Notes under the pieces: model-generated
What the model saw: only the letters and a program-made list of their open reading frames with translations
Told to the model about the DNA's origin: nothing
The model's database searches: none
Virus record (IMG/VR): IMGVR_UViG_3300009507_000024
Coordinates: 1 to 53,744 of that record
Source: a virus
DNA: 53,744 nucleotides
Direction: 5' to 3' (one strand)
Part shown: positions 15,976 through 23,003 of the stretch, piece by piece
Layout of the letters: each line of letters starts with the position of its first letter
Numbering within the stretch: the first letter of the stretch is position 1
Position numbers and translations under genes: made by a program

Positions 15976-17229
15976 TTAAACTATTGGAGTTGTGTCTATA
16001 CTTGCCCATGCGCCATTTACATATGCTTCTAATCTATTATTAGTAGTGTTATAAATCATGTCTCCATTTTCAGCAATTAATGCGTCACGACCTGTGTCAT
16101 CGAAACTTGCTAATTTAAAAGGAGTAGTTGTAATACTTACTCGAGTAGTACCTGTCAATAATATTTCATTATCAGATACAAGTTCTGGAGTTCCAGAGCC
16201 CGATGTTATAATATCACCTGTTGCAAGAGTCAAATCGCCACTTAATAAAAGATTTGGAGTTATAGTAATGTCACTAGCATCTGATGTGTTTATAATGCTG
16301 TCTGTAAATGTAACATTTCCAGTGTCGCCGCCTCCGCCGCTTTGATTTATAAATTCAAATGTTCCATCGGCATTGGTTGAAAGTACTTGCCCGGCAACCC
16401 CATCAGTAATGCCTAAGTCTAATAAACTATCTGCAATCGGAATCGAAGGTTGTACCCATTGACCGCTATCAACATCTACCAAATATACATATAATGCACC
16501 GGAACTAGCATTAAACCAAACACTTCCGTTTTCCGGTTCTTCTGGCGGTGTTGCACTTGCTGTAACACTAGCACTTCCCGACCCAGTGCCAGGTAGGGCA
16601 GTTGTAATTTCAGCTCCCATTCCTGTATGATTTGAGCAATAATAATATAATGTTTCAGAAGTTGCAATATCAATATTAATTAATACTTTTCGCACTGTTG
16701 CTCTTTGAAATCCACTTTCATATTCAACTCGCGATACTTCAATATCATCTAGTATATACCTTACACCTAAGGTGTATTCTGTGCCCGATCCAGTATCTCC
16801 GTTAGGATCATCTGCACTAAAGAATAAAGGATGTTGATTGTTTGCGCCGCCTGTTTCGTTAGGATAAAACACATTAGTAGGATCAGATTGATCAAACACA
16901 TATGTGTAGCCCTTTACAAAATTTAAATCTGGCTTATACTCAGAATTTATATAAAATTTATTACCGGTATCGTCGCCTTGTGCTGCCCCAACAGTTACAG
17001 GATATGTTATAGCAGCAATGTTAGCAGAACTTGAATTTCTTACAAAACTACTGTCTGTAACAACTTCAAATCCGCCACGATTAATTGTTCTTCCGCTAAA
17101 AAGTCTTAGTGTGTTGGTTTCTTTTGAAAAGAATACTTCGCCACTAGACCCACTAGCTCTATCTAAGAATTCTTTAGCTCTTGGAATGATCCTTATGCGA
17201 TCAACAATAGGTGCGTTTGTACCAGCCAT
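15976..17229 (-). CDS. virion protein with N-terminal cupredoxin-like domain and fibre-type C-terminus
   Basis: The 417-residue protein has a beta-rich N-terminal part. Over residues about 95-215 it contains a cupredoxin-like domain: H133 in NNQHPLFFSAD and the end motif LYYYCSNHTGMGAEITT with C198, H201 and M204 (C-x2-H-x2-M). A hinge, SLLDLGITDGVAGQVLSTNA (about residue 268), matches the hinge of the 13083-13907 protein, but here it lies after the cupredoxin, not before. The C-terminus is a fibre chip, MIYNTTNNRLEAYVNGAWAS. It is probably a late virion component. The late promoter CATAAATA (17252-17259) stands 22 bases before the start and overlaps the divergent hldD promoter region. Confidence 0.75.
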   Translation of the reverse strand: MAGTNAPIVDRIRIIPRAKEFLDRASGSSGEVFFSKETNTLRLFSGRTINRGGFEVVTDSSFVRNSSSANIAAITYPVTVGAAQGDDTGNKFYINSEYKPDLNFVKGYTYVFDQSDPTNVFYPNETGGANNQHPLFFSADDPNGDTGSGTEYTLGVRYILDDIEVSRVEYESGFQRATVRKVLINIDIATSETLYYYCSNHTGMGAEITTALPGTGSGSASVTASATPPEEPENGSVWFNASSGALYVYLVDVDSGQWVQPSIPIADSLLDLGITDGVAGQVLSTNADGTFEFINQSGGGGDTGNVTFTDSIINTSDASDITITPNLLLSGDLTLATGDIITSGSGTPELVSDNEILLTGTTRVSITTTPFKLASFDDTGRDALIAENGDMIYNTTNNRLEAYVNGAWASIDTTPIV

Positions 17230-17251
17230 TACTTATCTCTCCATTATATAC

Positions 17252-17259
17252 TATTTATG
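17252..17259 (-). promoter_or_regulatory. T4-type late promoter octamer (CATAAATA variant)
   Basis: CATAAATA on the minus strand, 23 bases before the 417-residue virion protein gene. It lies next to the divergent hldD sigma70 promoter. Confidence 0.6.
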
Positions 17260-17260
17260 C

Positions 17261-17289
17261 TTGACTGTTGTGAAAAAATGTTATATAAT
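17261..17289 (+). promoter_or_regulatory. sigma70-type promoter of the hldD operon, leaderless arrangement
   Basis: TTGACT (17261-17266), a 17-base spacer and a perfect TATAAT (17284-17289) precede hldD. The ATG at 17295 is 5 bases after the -10 box, so the mRNA should start at the start codon. This is a host-type promoter, unlike the late promoters of the virion genes. Confidence 0.78.
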
Positions 17290-17294
17290 AAGAT

Positions 17295-18170
17295 ATGAAA
17301 TATTTGGTTACAGGCGCTGCTGGATTCATCGGCAGCAATTTAGTTAAAAAACTAAACACAGAAGGACACACAGACATTGTTTGTGTTGATGATCTTTCGC
17401 AAAATAATATTCAAAACATACAAGGGCTATCATATTCAGACTTTGTTTCAAAAGAAGACATAGAAAGAATATTTCATAAAGAATTTGATACTGTATTTCA
17501 CTTAGGCGCTGTTTCAAATACAAGAGCATCTAACTGGGATGAAATATATCAAAACAATATTGTTTTTACAAAGCAACTTTTTGATATGACACGTCATAGA
17601 AACTTTGTTTTTGCTAGTAGTGCTAGTGTATATGGAGACAGTAAGAATACACTAGAAACATCAACTAATGAAGCACCTAAAAATCTTTATGCTGCTAGTA
17701 AGTTGATCTGCGATAATTGGTTAAGACATCAAGGATGTCAGTATCAAAGTTGGAGATTTTTTAATGTGTATGGAAGTAGAGAAACAAGCAAGTTAGAATC
17801 AAACAGTAGTAGTCCATACACAACATTTAAGCAACAAGCATTAGAAAAGGGCGTAATAAAAATATTCGAAGGTAGTGATAAAATATTGCGTGACTTTATT
17901 AGTGTAGATGATGTAGTAGAAGTTATCTATCGTAAGCATTCTGACAATGATACATTTGTTAGTAATTTGGGCACAGGAAAACCTTCTAGTTTTAGTAACT
18001 GGGCAGGATTAATTGCTTCTAAATATAACGCTAAAATTGAACTCACTGAATTTCCTAATGATCTAAAGAAAGGCTATCAGTATTACACTTGTAGCAACAA
18101 TTCTACTTTAAATACCCTTATAGACTATAAGTTCAAAACACCTGAGGAATGGTTTAACAAATATGACTAA
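17295..18170 (+). CDS. hldD: NAD(P)-dependent epimerase, ADP-L-glycero-D-manno-heptose 6-epimerase-like
   Basis: The 291-residue extended short-chain dehydrogenase has the nucleotide motif TGAAGFIGSN (G7, G10, G13). Its catalytic segment FASSASVYGDS is followed by Y132-x3-K136. The middle RFFNVYGSRE and the downstream DKILRDFISVDDVV are typical of HldD (E. coli protein 310 aa). HldD converts ADP-D-glycero-beta-D-manno-heptose to the L-glycero form, the last step of ADP-heptose supply for LPS. The assignment is strengthened by the adjacent hldE, which overlaps by 8 bases. A sigma70-type promoter lies at once upstream, and no Shine-Dalgarno is visible. Another NDP-sugar epimerase cannot be fully excluded. 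Confidence 0.85.
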   Translation: MKYLVTGAAGFIGSNLVKKLNTEGHTDIVCVDDLSQNNIQNIQGLSYSDFVSKEDIERIFHKEFDTVFHLGAVSNTRASNWDEIYQNNIVFTKQLFDMTRHRNFVFASSASVYGDSKNTLETSTNEAPKNLYAASKLICDNWLRHQGCQYQSWRFFNVYGSRETSKLESNSSSPYTTFKQQALEKGVIKIFEGSDKILRDFISVDDVVEVIYRKHSDNDTFVSNLGTGKPSSFSNWAGLIASKYNAKIELTEFPNDLKKGYQYYTCSNNSTLNTLIDYKFKTPEEWFNKYD

Positions 18171-19305
18171 AGTTCTAGTAATAGGCGATATAATCATTGA
18201 CAAATATATTTACGGTACAAGTACTCGGATAAGTCCCGAAGCTCCTGTTCCTGTAATTACATATAAGCGTGAAGTTGAAACACTTGGCGGTGCAGGACTT
18301 GTATATGAGAATCTTAAAAGTTTAGGTGTTGATGTTGAACTAGTTGATATCTTCGACAAAGTAAGTGTTAAGACTAGAGTAATTTGTGACGGACATTATA
18401 TTACACGCATTGACGAAGATTATCACGCAGACAGCAAACAATTACTTGATTATATTCTATCACGAGATTTTAGTGATTACGAGTATGTTATCCTAAGTGA
18501 CTACAACAAAGGCACATTAGACGAATCTTTAAAAATTATCGAACATCTAAACACATTTGGTTGTAAGGTAATTGTAGATCCTAAAGAACACGCAAATCAT
18601 TATAAAGGTGCTTGGCTTGTAAAACCTAACTACAAAGAGTTTGGAGACTTTGGATTTACTAACTGGGGCGGAAATATCATCACTACTAATGCTGGCGATA
18701 ATGTTGTTGCACTTATAGACAGCAAAGTGTATGACATTCCTGTAGATAATCTAGAAGTAGCAGATGTTACAGGAGCAGGCGATTGTTTCTTGGCAGCATT
18801 TGTGTATGGATTAACTAGAGGATATGACTATAAAAAATCATTAGAAGTAGCAGTCAAAGGTTCTACACAAAGTGTAAAACACAGCGGCACTTATATTCTA
18901 AACACAAATGACCTAGAAGAACGTGTAATTTTTACTAACGGTGTATTTGATATATTACACAAGGGGCATTTTAAATTGCTTAACGAAGCTCGCAGTTTAG
19001 GCGATAAACTAATTGTAGGTATTAACAGCGATGCTAGTGTAAAAAGATTAAAAGGTGAAACACGCCCTATTAATAATCAAATGAAACGTATCAGTCAGCT
19101 AGAAATTTTACCATGGGTAGATCAAGTAGTTGTATTCAACGAAGATACACCTTACGAATTAATTAAAGAATTAAAGCCGCATGTAATTGTAAAAGGCGGC
19201 GACTACACAATAGAAACAGTTGTTGGGCACGATTTAGCTGATGTACATCTAGTACAAACTGTAGAAGGTTATTCAACAACAAGCATTATAGAGGCATCAC
19301 AATGA
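18163..19305 (+). CDS. hldE: bifunctional heptose 7-phosphate kinase / heptose 1-phosphate adenylyltransferase
   Basis: The 380-residue protein fuses both HldE activities. Residues 1-250 form a pfkB/ribokinase-type kinase. The substrate loop is LGGAGLVYENLKSLG (HldE usually reads GGAANVA), and the catalytic motif is DVTGAGD (D201-D207). Residues 254-380 are a nucleotidyltransferase with IFTNGVFDILHKGHFKLLNE (HKGH at 266-269), INSDASVKRLKGETRPI and VKGGDY. The reactions are heptose 7-phosphate to the 1,7-bisphosphate, and heptose 1-phosphate plus ATP to ADP-heptose. E. coli HldE has 477 aa, so the kinase lobe is trimmed by about 80 residues. GmhA (isomerase) and GmhB (phosphatase) are not in the window and may come from the host. 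Start and stop overlap both neighbours. Confidence 0.9.
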   Translation: MTKVLVIGDIIIDKYIYGTSTRISPEAPVPVITYKREVETLGGAGLVYENLKSLGVDVELVDIFDKVSVKTRVICDGHYITRIDEDYHADSKQLLDYILSRDFSDYEYVILSDYNKGTLDESLKIIEHLNTFGCKVIVDPKEHANHYKGAWLVKPNYKEFGDFGFTNWGGNIITTNAGDNVVALIDSKVYDIPVDNLEVADVTGAGDCFLAAFVYGLTRGYDYKKSLEVAVKGSTQSVKHSGTYILNTNDLEERVIFTNGVFDILHKGHFKLLNEARSLGDKLIVGINSDASVKRLKGETRPINNQMKRISQLEILPWVDQVVVFNEDTPYELIKELKPHVIVKGGDYTIETVVGHDLADVHLVQTVEGYSTTSIIEASQ

Positions 19306-19661
19306 CAAGACTAGAAGGCGAAGTAAAAAAAGGTTGGGGCAGTGAAACTATTTTCGCTACTAATGATCTATATTGCGGTAAGCTACTAAACTTTAACAAA
19401 GGCGCAAAATTTAGTATGCACCTCCATAAAGAAAAAGATGAAACTTGGTACGCACTTAGTGGAAAGTATTTAATTACTATTATTAATACTAAAGATGCTA
19501 GTCAAAAAGAATTTACATTTAATCAAGGCGAAACGTGGCGCAACGAACCAATGCTGCCTCATCAAATTATGTGTATTGAAGCAGGTACAATTATTGAAGT
19601 AAGCACACCGGACAGTGTAGAGGACAATTACAGAGTAGGAAAAGGTGACAGTCAAAGATGA
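19302..19661 (+). CDS. cupin-domain protein (sugar-nucleotide isomerase-like)
   Basis: The 119-residue single cupin domain has an intact first motif: FSMHLHKEKDETWYALSG gives HxHx4Ex6G. The second motif reads MLPHQIMC, with one His after Pro. This is the mannose-6-phosphate isomerase-like / NDP-sugar isomerase cupin pattern. Such proteins bind a divalent metal and often isomerise or epimerise sugar phosphates or NDP-sugars. Its position inside the hldD-hldE operon, with 4-base ATGA overlaps on both sides, argues for a role with heptose phosphates or their derivative. The exact reaction cannot be read from sequence. It is a better preserved relative of the cupin at 12477-12839. Confidence 0.8.
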   Translation: MTRLEGEVKKGWGSETIFATNDLYCGKLLNFNKGAKFSMHLHKEKDETWYALSGKYLITIINTKDASQKEFTFNQGETWRNEPMLPHQIMCIEAGTIIEVSTPDSVEDNYRVGKGDSQR

Positions 19662-20407
19662 GTAATTTATGGGTATTCGGTGACAGTTATACTGTACATA
19701 GTGATAAAAATAAAGATCTGTTATGGCCTTCTAAATTAGCAAAAAAGTTAGATGTTAAAAATTTTAATAATTGGAGTCAATATGGTGTATCAAACGAATA
19801 TATTTCATCCGGATTTAATTTACACTCCCGTAACATACAAAAAGATGACTACATTATTTTTATAGTTACCTGGAAAGGAAGAAATTGGTTCTTTGAAGAT
19901 CATCCCGAAATGTCTAACTTAAATATGGTAAATTCAGACGCTATAGTTAATAAAAAATACGGCCGAGAGGCTAAAAAAGCAGTAAAGTATTTTGAACAAT
20001 ATTTAGAAAGCGAACGGCTTGCAAATATAAAATTACAGTGGTATTACGGTTATCTTCAGTATTTAGAAACAATATTTCCAAACTTAATGATTATTCCTGC
20101 ATTTAATAACGAATTTCATTATGATAATAATTTCGAAGTAAAAGGGACTCTATTTGACATAGGATTTGACGAATACAAAACTGAAGAAATTGGAGAAGAA
20201 ATTTTTTTAAAAAAATGGAAAAGATTTGATATGAGAGCCGGACATATGTCAGTTGTAAATCATGATATTATGTGCAAAAAAATCTACGACACATTTACAA
20301 AAAATGTGCCGCTGGATTTAGATTCTGGATTTGAAAAAAACTTTATTAATTTACAAAACTATAATGAATTCGAAACAGTCGATAGAACTCATTTATTAGA
20401 TTTATAA
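19658..20407 (+). CDS. SGNH/GDSL-like hydrolase
   Basis: The 249-residue protein starts MSNLWVFGDSYTVHSD, giving the block-I nucleophile Ser10 in GDS. Near the C-terminus, DMRAGHMSVVNHDIM supplies the likely acid/His pair. The N-terminal segment lacks a signal peptide. SGNH enzymes are esterases, and many act as O-acetyl or other O-acyl transferases or esterases on sugars. As the last gene of the heptose operon (4-base overlap with the cupin gene), it may modify or strip acyl groups on the phage-made sugar or host polysaccharide. That is inference. Its 3' end overlaps the convergent gene by 19 bases. Confidence 0.7.
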   Translation: MSNLWVFGDSYTVHSDKNKDLLWPSKLAKKLDVKNFNNWSQYGVSNEYISSGFNLHSRNIQKDDYIIFIVTWKGRNWFFEDHPEMSNLNMVNSDAIVNKKYGREAKKAVKYFEQYLESERLANIKLQWYYGYLQYLETIFPNLMIIPAFNNEFHYDNNFEVKGTLFDIGFDEYKTEEIGEEIFLKKWKRFDMRAGHMSVVNHDIMCKKIYDTFTKNVPLDLDSGFEKNFINLQNYNEFETVDRTHLLDL

Positions 20408-21369
20408 GGATCGTAATCTGGATCATCATCCCATACTGGTTTAGATGCTAGACCGTCTCTTAAATCTTCCCAATTTGACGGCCTTCCTTTTTCCGGACGG
20501 AGATATAGATCTTCAGGTTTAAAATCAGGGTTGTCTCTAGGATCAGGCAATTCTGATTCAGCTTTTTCCCACGAAATATGATAGATTTGTTTTAACTTTA
20601 TTGTAACCCATTCTTTGTCATCATCATTCCATAATGTAATAAGTGATTCAGGATCATTTCTAGCCGACTGTGGTTCTTCTGGAGCCATATCTTGTACAGG
20701 GGGTTCTGGTACAACATCAGACTTTAATGTCATATTGACTTTGTACTTTACCTTATGATTTGCCATTTGAACACTTTCTCTAGCAGGAAATCTTTCAGGC
20801 ATGTCTTCTTCATCAACAAAATAATCTACTTCTGCATAATATTTTGAAAATTTATACAACAGCCAATGCTGATTGGCATACCATTTTTTTAAGTTCATGT
20901 TAAACATATGATGTATTCTCCGTATATTAACTGGTTCCCATTCTTCGTCATCAGCATCCCATACTGTAATTGTAGCTTCAGAACTATCAGGATCATTAGA
21001 TGGTGCGTTGCCGCCGCATGGAACTATGTCAGGACGTAAAGTCATAACATAAGACTTTACAGTGTCGGCTGGATGATTTACACGTAGATCACTAGGAACT
21101 TGTCCTCCGCCTTTTCTTTGAGGGATGTGTCCTCCAGTTTCTATGTAGCATATATTGTTTTCTAGAAGGTATAAAAAATGCGGTTTCATCATTTTTACTT
21201 CTTCATCGGTAAGATATTCTTCTGCCGATTCTGGATACTTTGCTGCCCACTCAGCATCGCTCATTACTTTTAAATCTTCGTCCATTTGTTTTGAGATAGG
21301 ATCTTGTTCTAACTCGTTTAGTCTTCTTGTGTATAGATCAACTTCTTCTTCTTCATTACTATATTTCAT
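20389..21369 (-). CDS. acidic protein with two tandem WYL_2/Sm-like (DUF2693-type) domains
   Basis: The 326-residue acidic protein contains two similar domains. The first (about 105-154) has YVMTLRPDIVPC and then ITVWDADDEEWEPVNIRRIH. The second (about 207-265) has VNMTLKSDVVPE and ITLWNDDDKEWVTIKLKQIY. This resembles the small SH3/Sm-like domain found singly in many phages. The N-terminal 100 residues and the Asp/Pro-rich C-terminus are low complexity. No catalytic motif is seen. It starts 8 bases after the second carbamoyltransferase and is the last gene of that run. A scaffold or protein-interaction role is only a guess. Confidence 0.65.
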   Translation of the reverse strand: MKYSNEEEEVDLYTRRLNELEQDPISKQMDEDLKVMSDAEWAAKYPESAEEYLTDEEVKMMKPHFLYLLENNICYIETGGHIPQRKGGGQVPSDLRVNHPADTVKSYVMTLRPDIVPCGGNAPSNDPDSSEATITVWDADDEEWEPVNIRRIHHMFNMNLKKWYANQHWLLYKFSKYYAEVDYFVDEEDMPERFPARESVQMANHKVKYKVNMTLKSDVVPEPPVQDMAPEEPQSARNDPESLITLWNDDDKEWVTIKLKQIYHISWEKAESELPDPRDNPDFKPEDLYLRPEKGRPSNWEDLRDGLASKPVWDDDPDYDPYKSNK

Positions 21370-21377
21370 TTGTTTTC

Positions 21378-23003
21378 CTACAATAATTTATTTTCATCTA
21401 CAAAATATAAGTGATTTAACTCACTGTTATTTAATACTTCTAATGCTTGTAATTTTGTTTGCACCAACGGCTGTCCTGCTAGATTAAAACTAGTATTAAG
21501 TAACATCGGACAGCCTGTTAATTTATAAAATTCTTGTAATAAATCATATAAAAATCCATTATTTACTGTTTGTATTCTGCATGTTGAATCTACATGTACT
21601 ATACCAGGAACCATATTTAAAGTATGAGGTTTAGCATTGAAATTTATAGTCATGTATTCTGATTTCTGATATCCCAATGTATCAAAATATTCTTCAAAAT
21701 ATTCTTCTAATATTACGCCTGCAAATGGCCTATACCATTCTCTATTTTTAATTCTATTAACTATTTCTTTAGTGTCAGCATTTCTAGGATCAAACAATAT
21801 CGATCTATGTCCTAAAGCCCTTGGACCTGCTTCTGGACTACCGTTAAAAACAGCTAAAGATTTTTTATTAATTAGTATATCACATAGCTCTTTTATATTT
21901 GTTGTACTTCCCTTATTTACTACAGTGTCATTGTAGTAATGATAAAAATTGTTATCAACACCTTCTACCCAAGTATTAGTGTTTTCATATTGTTTTAATA
22001 TAGTAGCACCTAAACTTATTCCTGTATCGTCAGCATTAGGTTCAAAATAGAAATTTACATCAGGTAAATTTTTAATATAGAAATTATTAGCTACTACATT
22101 TAACCCGTATCCTCCTACTATACATACATTTTTTACACCAGTCTCATTAACATATTTTTTTATCAACGATAACATTTCATTTTGAGTTTCTACTTGTACT
22201 TGTTTAGCTTTATCAGCATAGTACATGTAGTTATTTTCATTAACATCATCAGTGATGTAATTTATACTATCGGAAAAAGTTACTCCTAACTCATTTCCAA
22301 TATAGCCAGTAAATTTTTCACTAATAGGCATATTATCAACAAATAAGTTTTCAAAATTATCTTTTGTGCTATACGAAGATAATCCCATAGTTTTACCATT
22401 TTCTAAAGGATGTTGTCCTATTAGTGTAGTTGCAGCTTCATATACTTTAACAACCGAATACTCACTATCACAAACTACTTTGCAGTCATAATATTCCTGT
22501 ATATTATTCTTAATAATATGTTTTTGATTTGTTGGACCTGTTATAAAAAAGTTTTTTTGTAAATGATTAATACTATCTTTATTAACTCTATACACGCTTT
22601 CACATTCTCTTGCAACATCGTGACCATCTATATAAAAAGACGAGCCGTTTCTATCAACAACAAACACTAATGCTTCATCAAAGTTACTATTTGAATATGC
22701 TAAAGCCATATGACAATCATGATGTTTTAAATCAGAATAATTTTCCATTCTTTTATCAAAAATTTTATTAATATACATTGATAAAATACCTTCAACATCA
22801 TGTTGAGAATTTGAAGGAGTGCAATAAAGGACATGATCTATGTGTTTTGTGTTAAGAGACCGAAACAACTCTAAAGATTTAAAAGGTACTTGATCTCTTT
22901 TTACACCAGTAAGGCGTTCTTCCTTACAAAAGAACTCTATCTTTCCGTTGTCAATACAACATACTGACGAATCGTGTGCAACAGAAAATGCAAGTATTCT
23001 CAT
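21378..23003 (-). CDS. NodU/TobZ-family carbamoyltransferase (copy 2)
   Basis: The 541-residue protein has an N-terminal ASKHA-type ATP/carbamoyl-adenylate domain with the metal motif LKHHDCHMALAY (H94, H95, H98) and FVVDRNGS. The C-terminal domain has GPRALGHRSILFDPR, NREWYRPFAGVILEEYF, DSTCRIQTV and GCPMLLNTSFNLAGQPLV. Family members transfer a carbamoyl group from carbamoyl phosphate, via carbamoyl-AMP, to hydroxyl groups of sugars or antibiotics. It begins at the base after the stop of the other carbamoyltransferase (TAA then ATG), so the two are translationally coupled. The two differ clearly in length and sequence, so they may use different positions or acceptors. All key motifs are present. 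Confidence 0.9.
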   Translation of the reverse strand: MRILAFSVAHDSSVCCIDNGKIEFFCKEERLTGVKRDQVPFKSLELFRSLNTKHIDHVLYCTPSNSQHDVEGILSMYINKIFDKRMENYSDLKHHDCHMALAYSNSNFDEALVFVVDRNGSSFYIDGHDVARECESVYRVNKDSINHLQKNFFITGPTNQKHIIKNNIQEYYDCKVVCDSEYSVVKVYEAATTLIGQHPLENGKTMGLSSYSTKDNFENLFVDNMPISEKFTGYIGNELGVTFSDSINYITDDVNENNYMYYADKAKQVQVETQNEMLSLIKKYVNETGVKNVCIVGGYGLNVVANNFYIKNLPDVNFYFEPNADDTGISLGATILKQYENTNTWVEGVDNNFYHYYNDTVVNKGSTTNIKELCDILINKKSLAVFNGSPEAGPRALGHRSILFDPRNADTKEIVNRIKNREWYRPFAGVILEEYFEEYFDTLGYQKSEYMTINFNAKPHTLNMVPGIVHVDSTCRIQTVNNGFLYDLLQEFYKLTGCPMLLNTSFNLAGQPLVQTKLQALEVLNNSELNHLYFVDENKLL

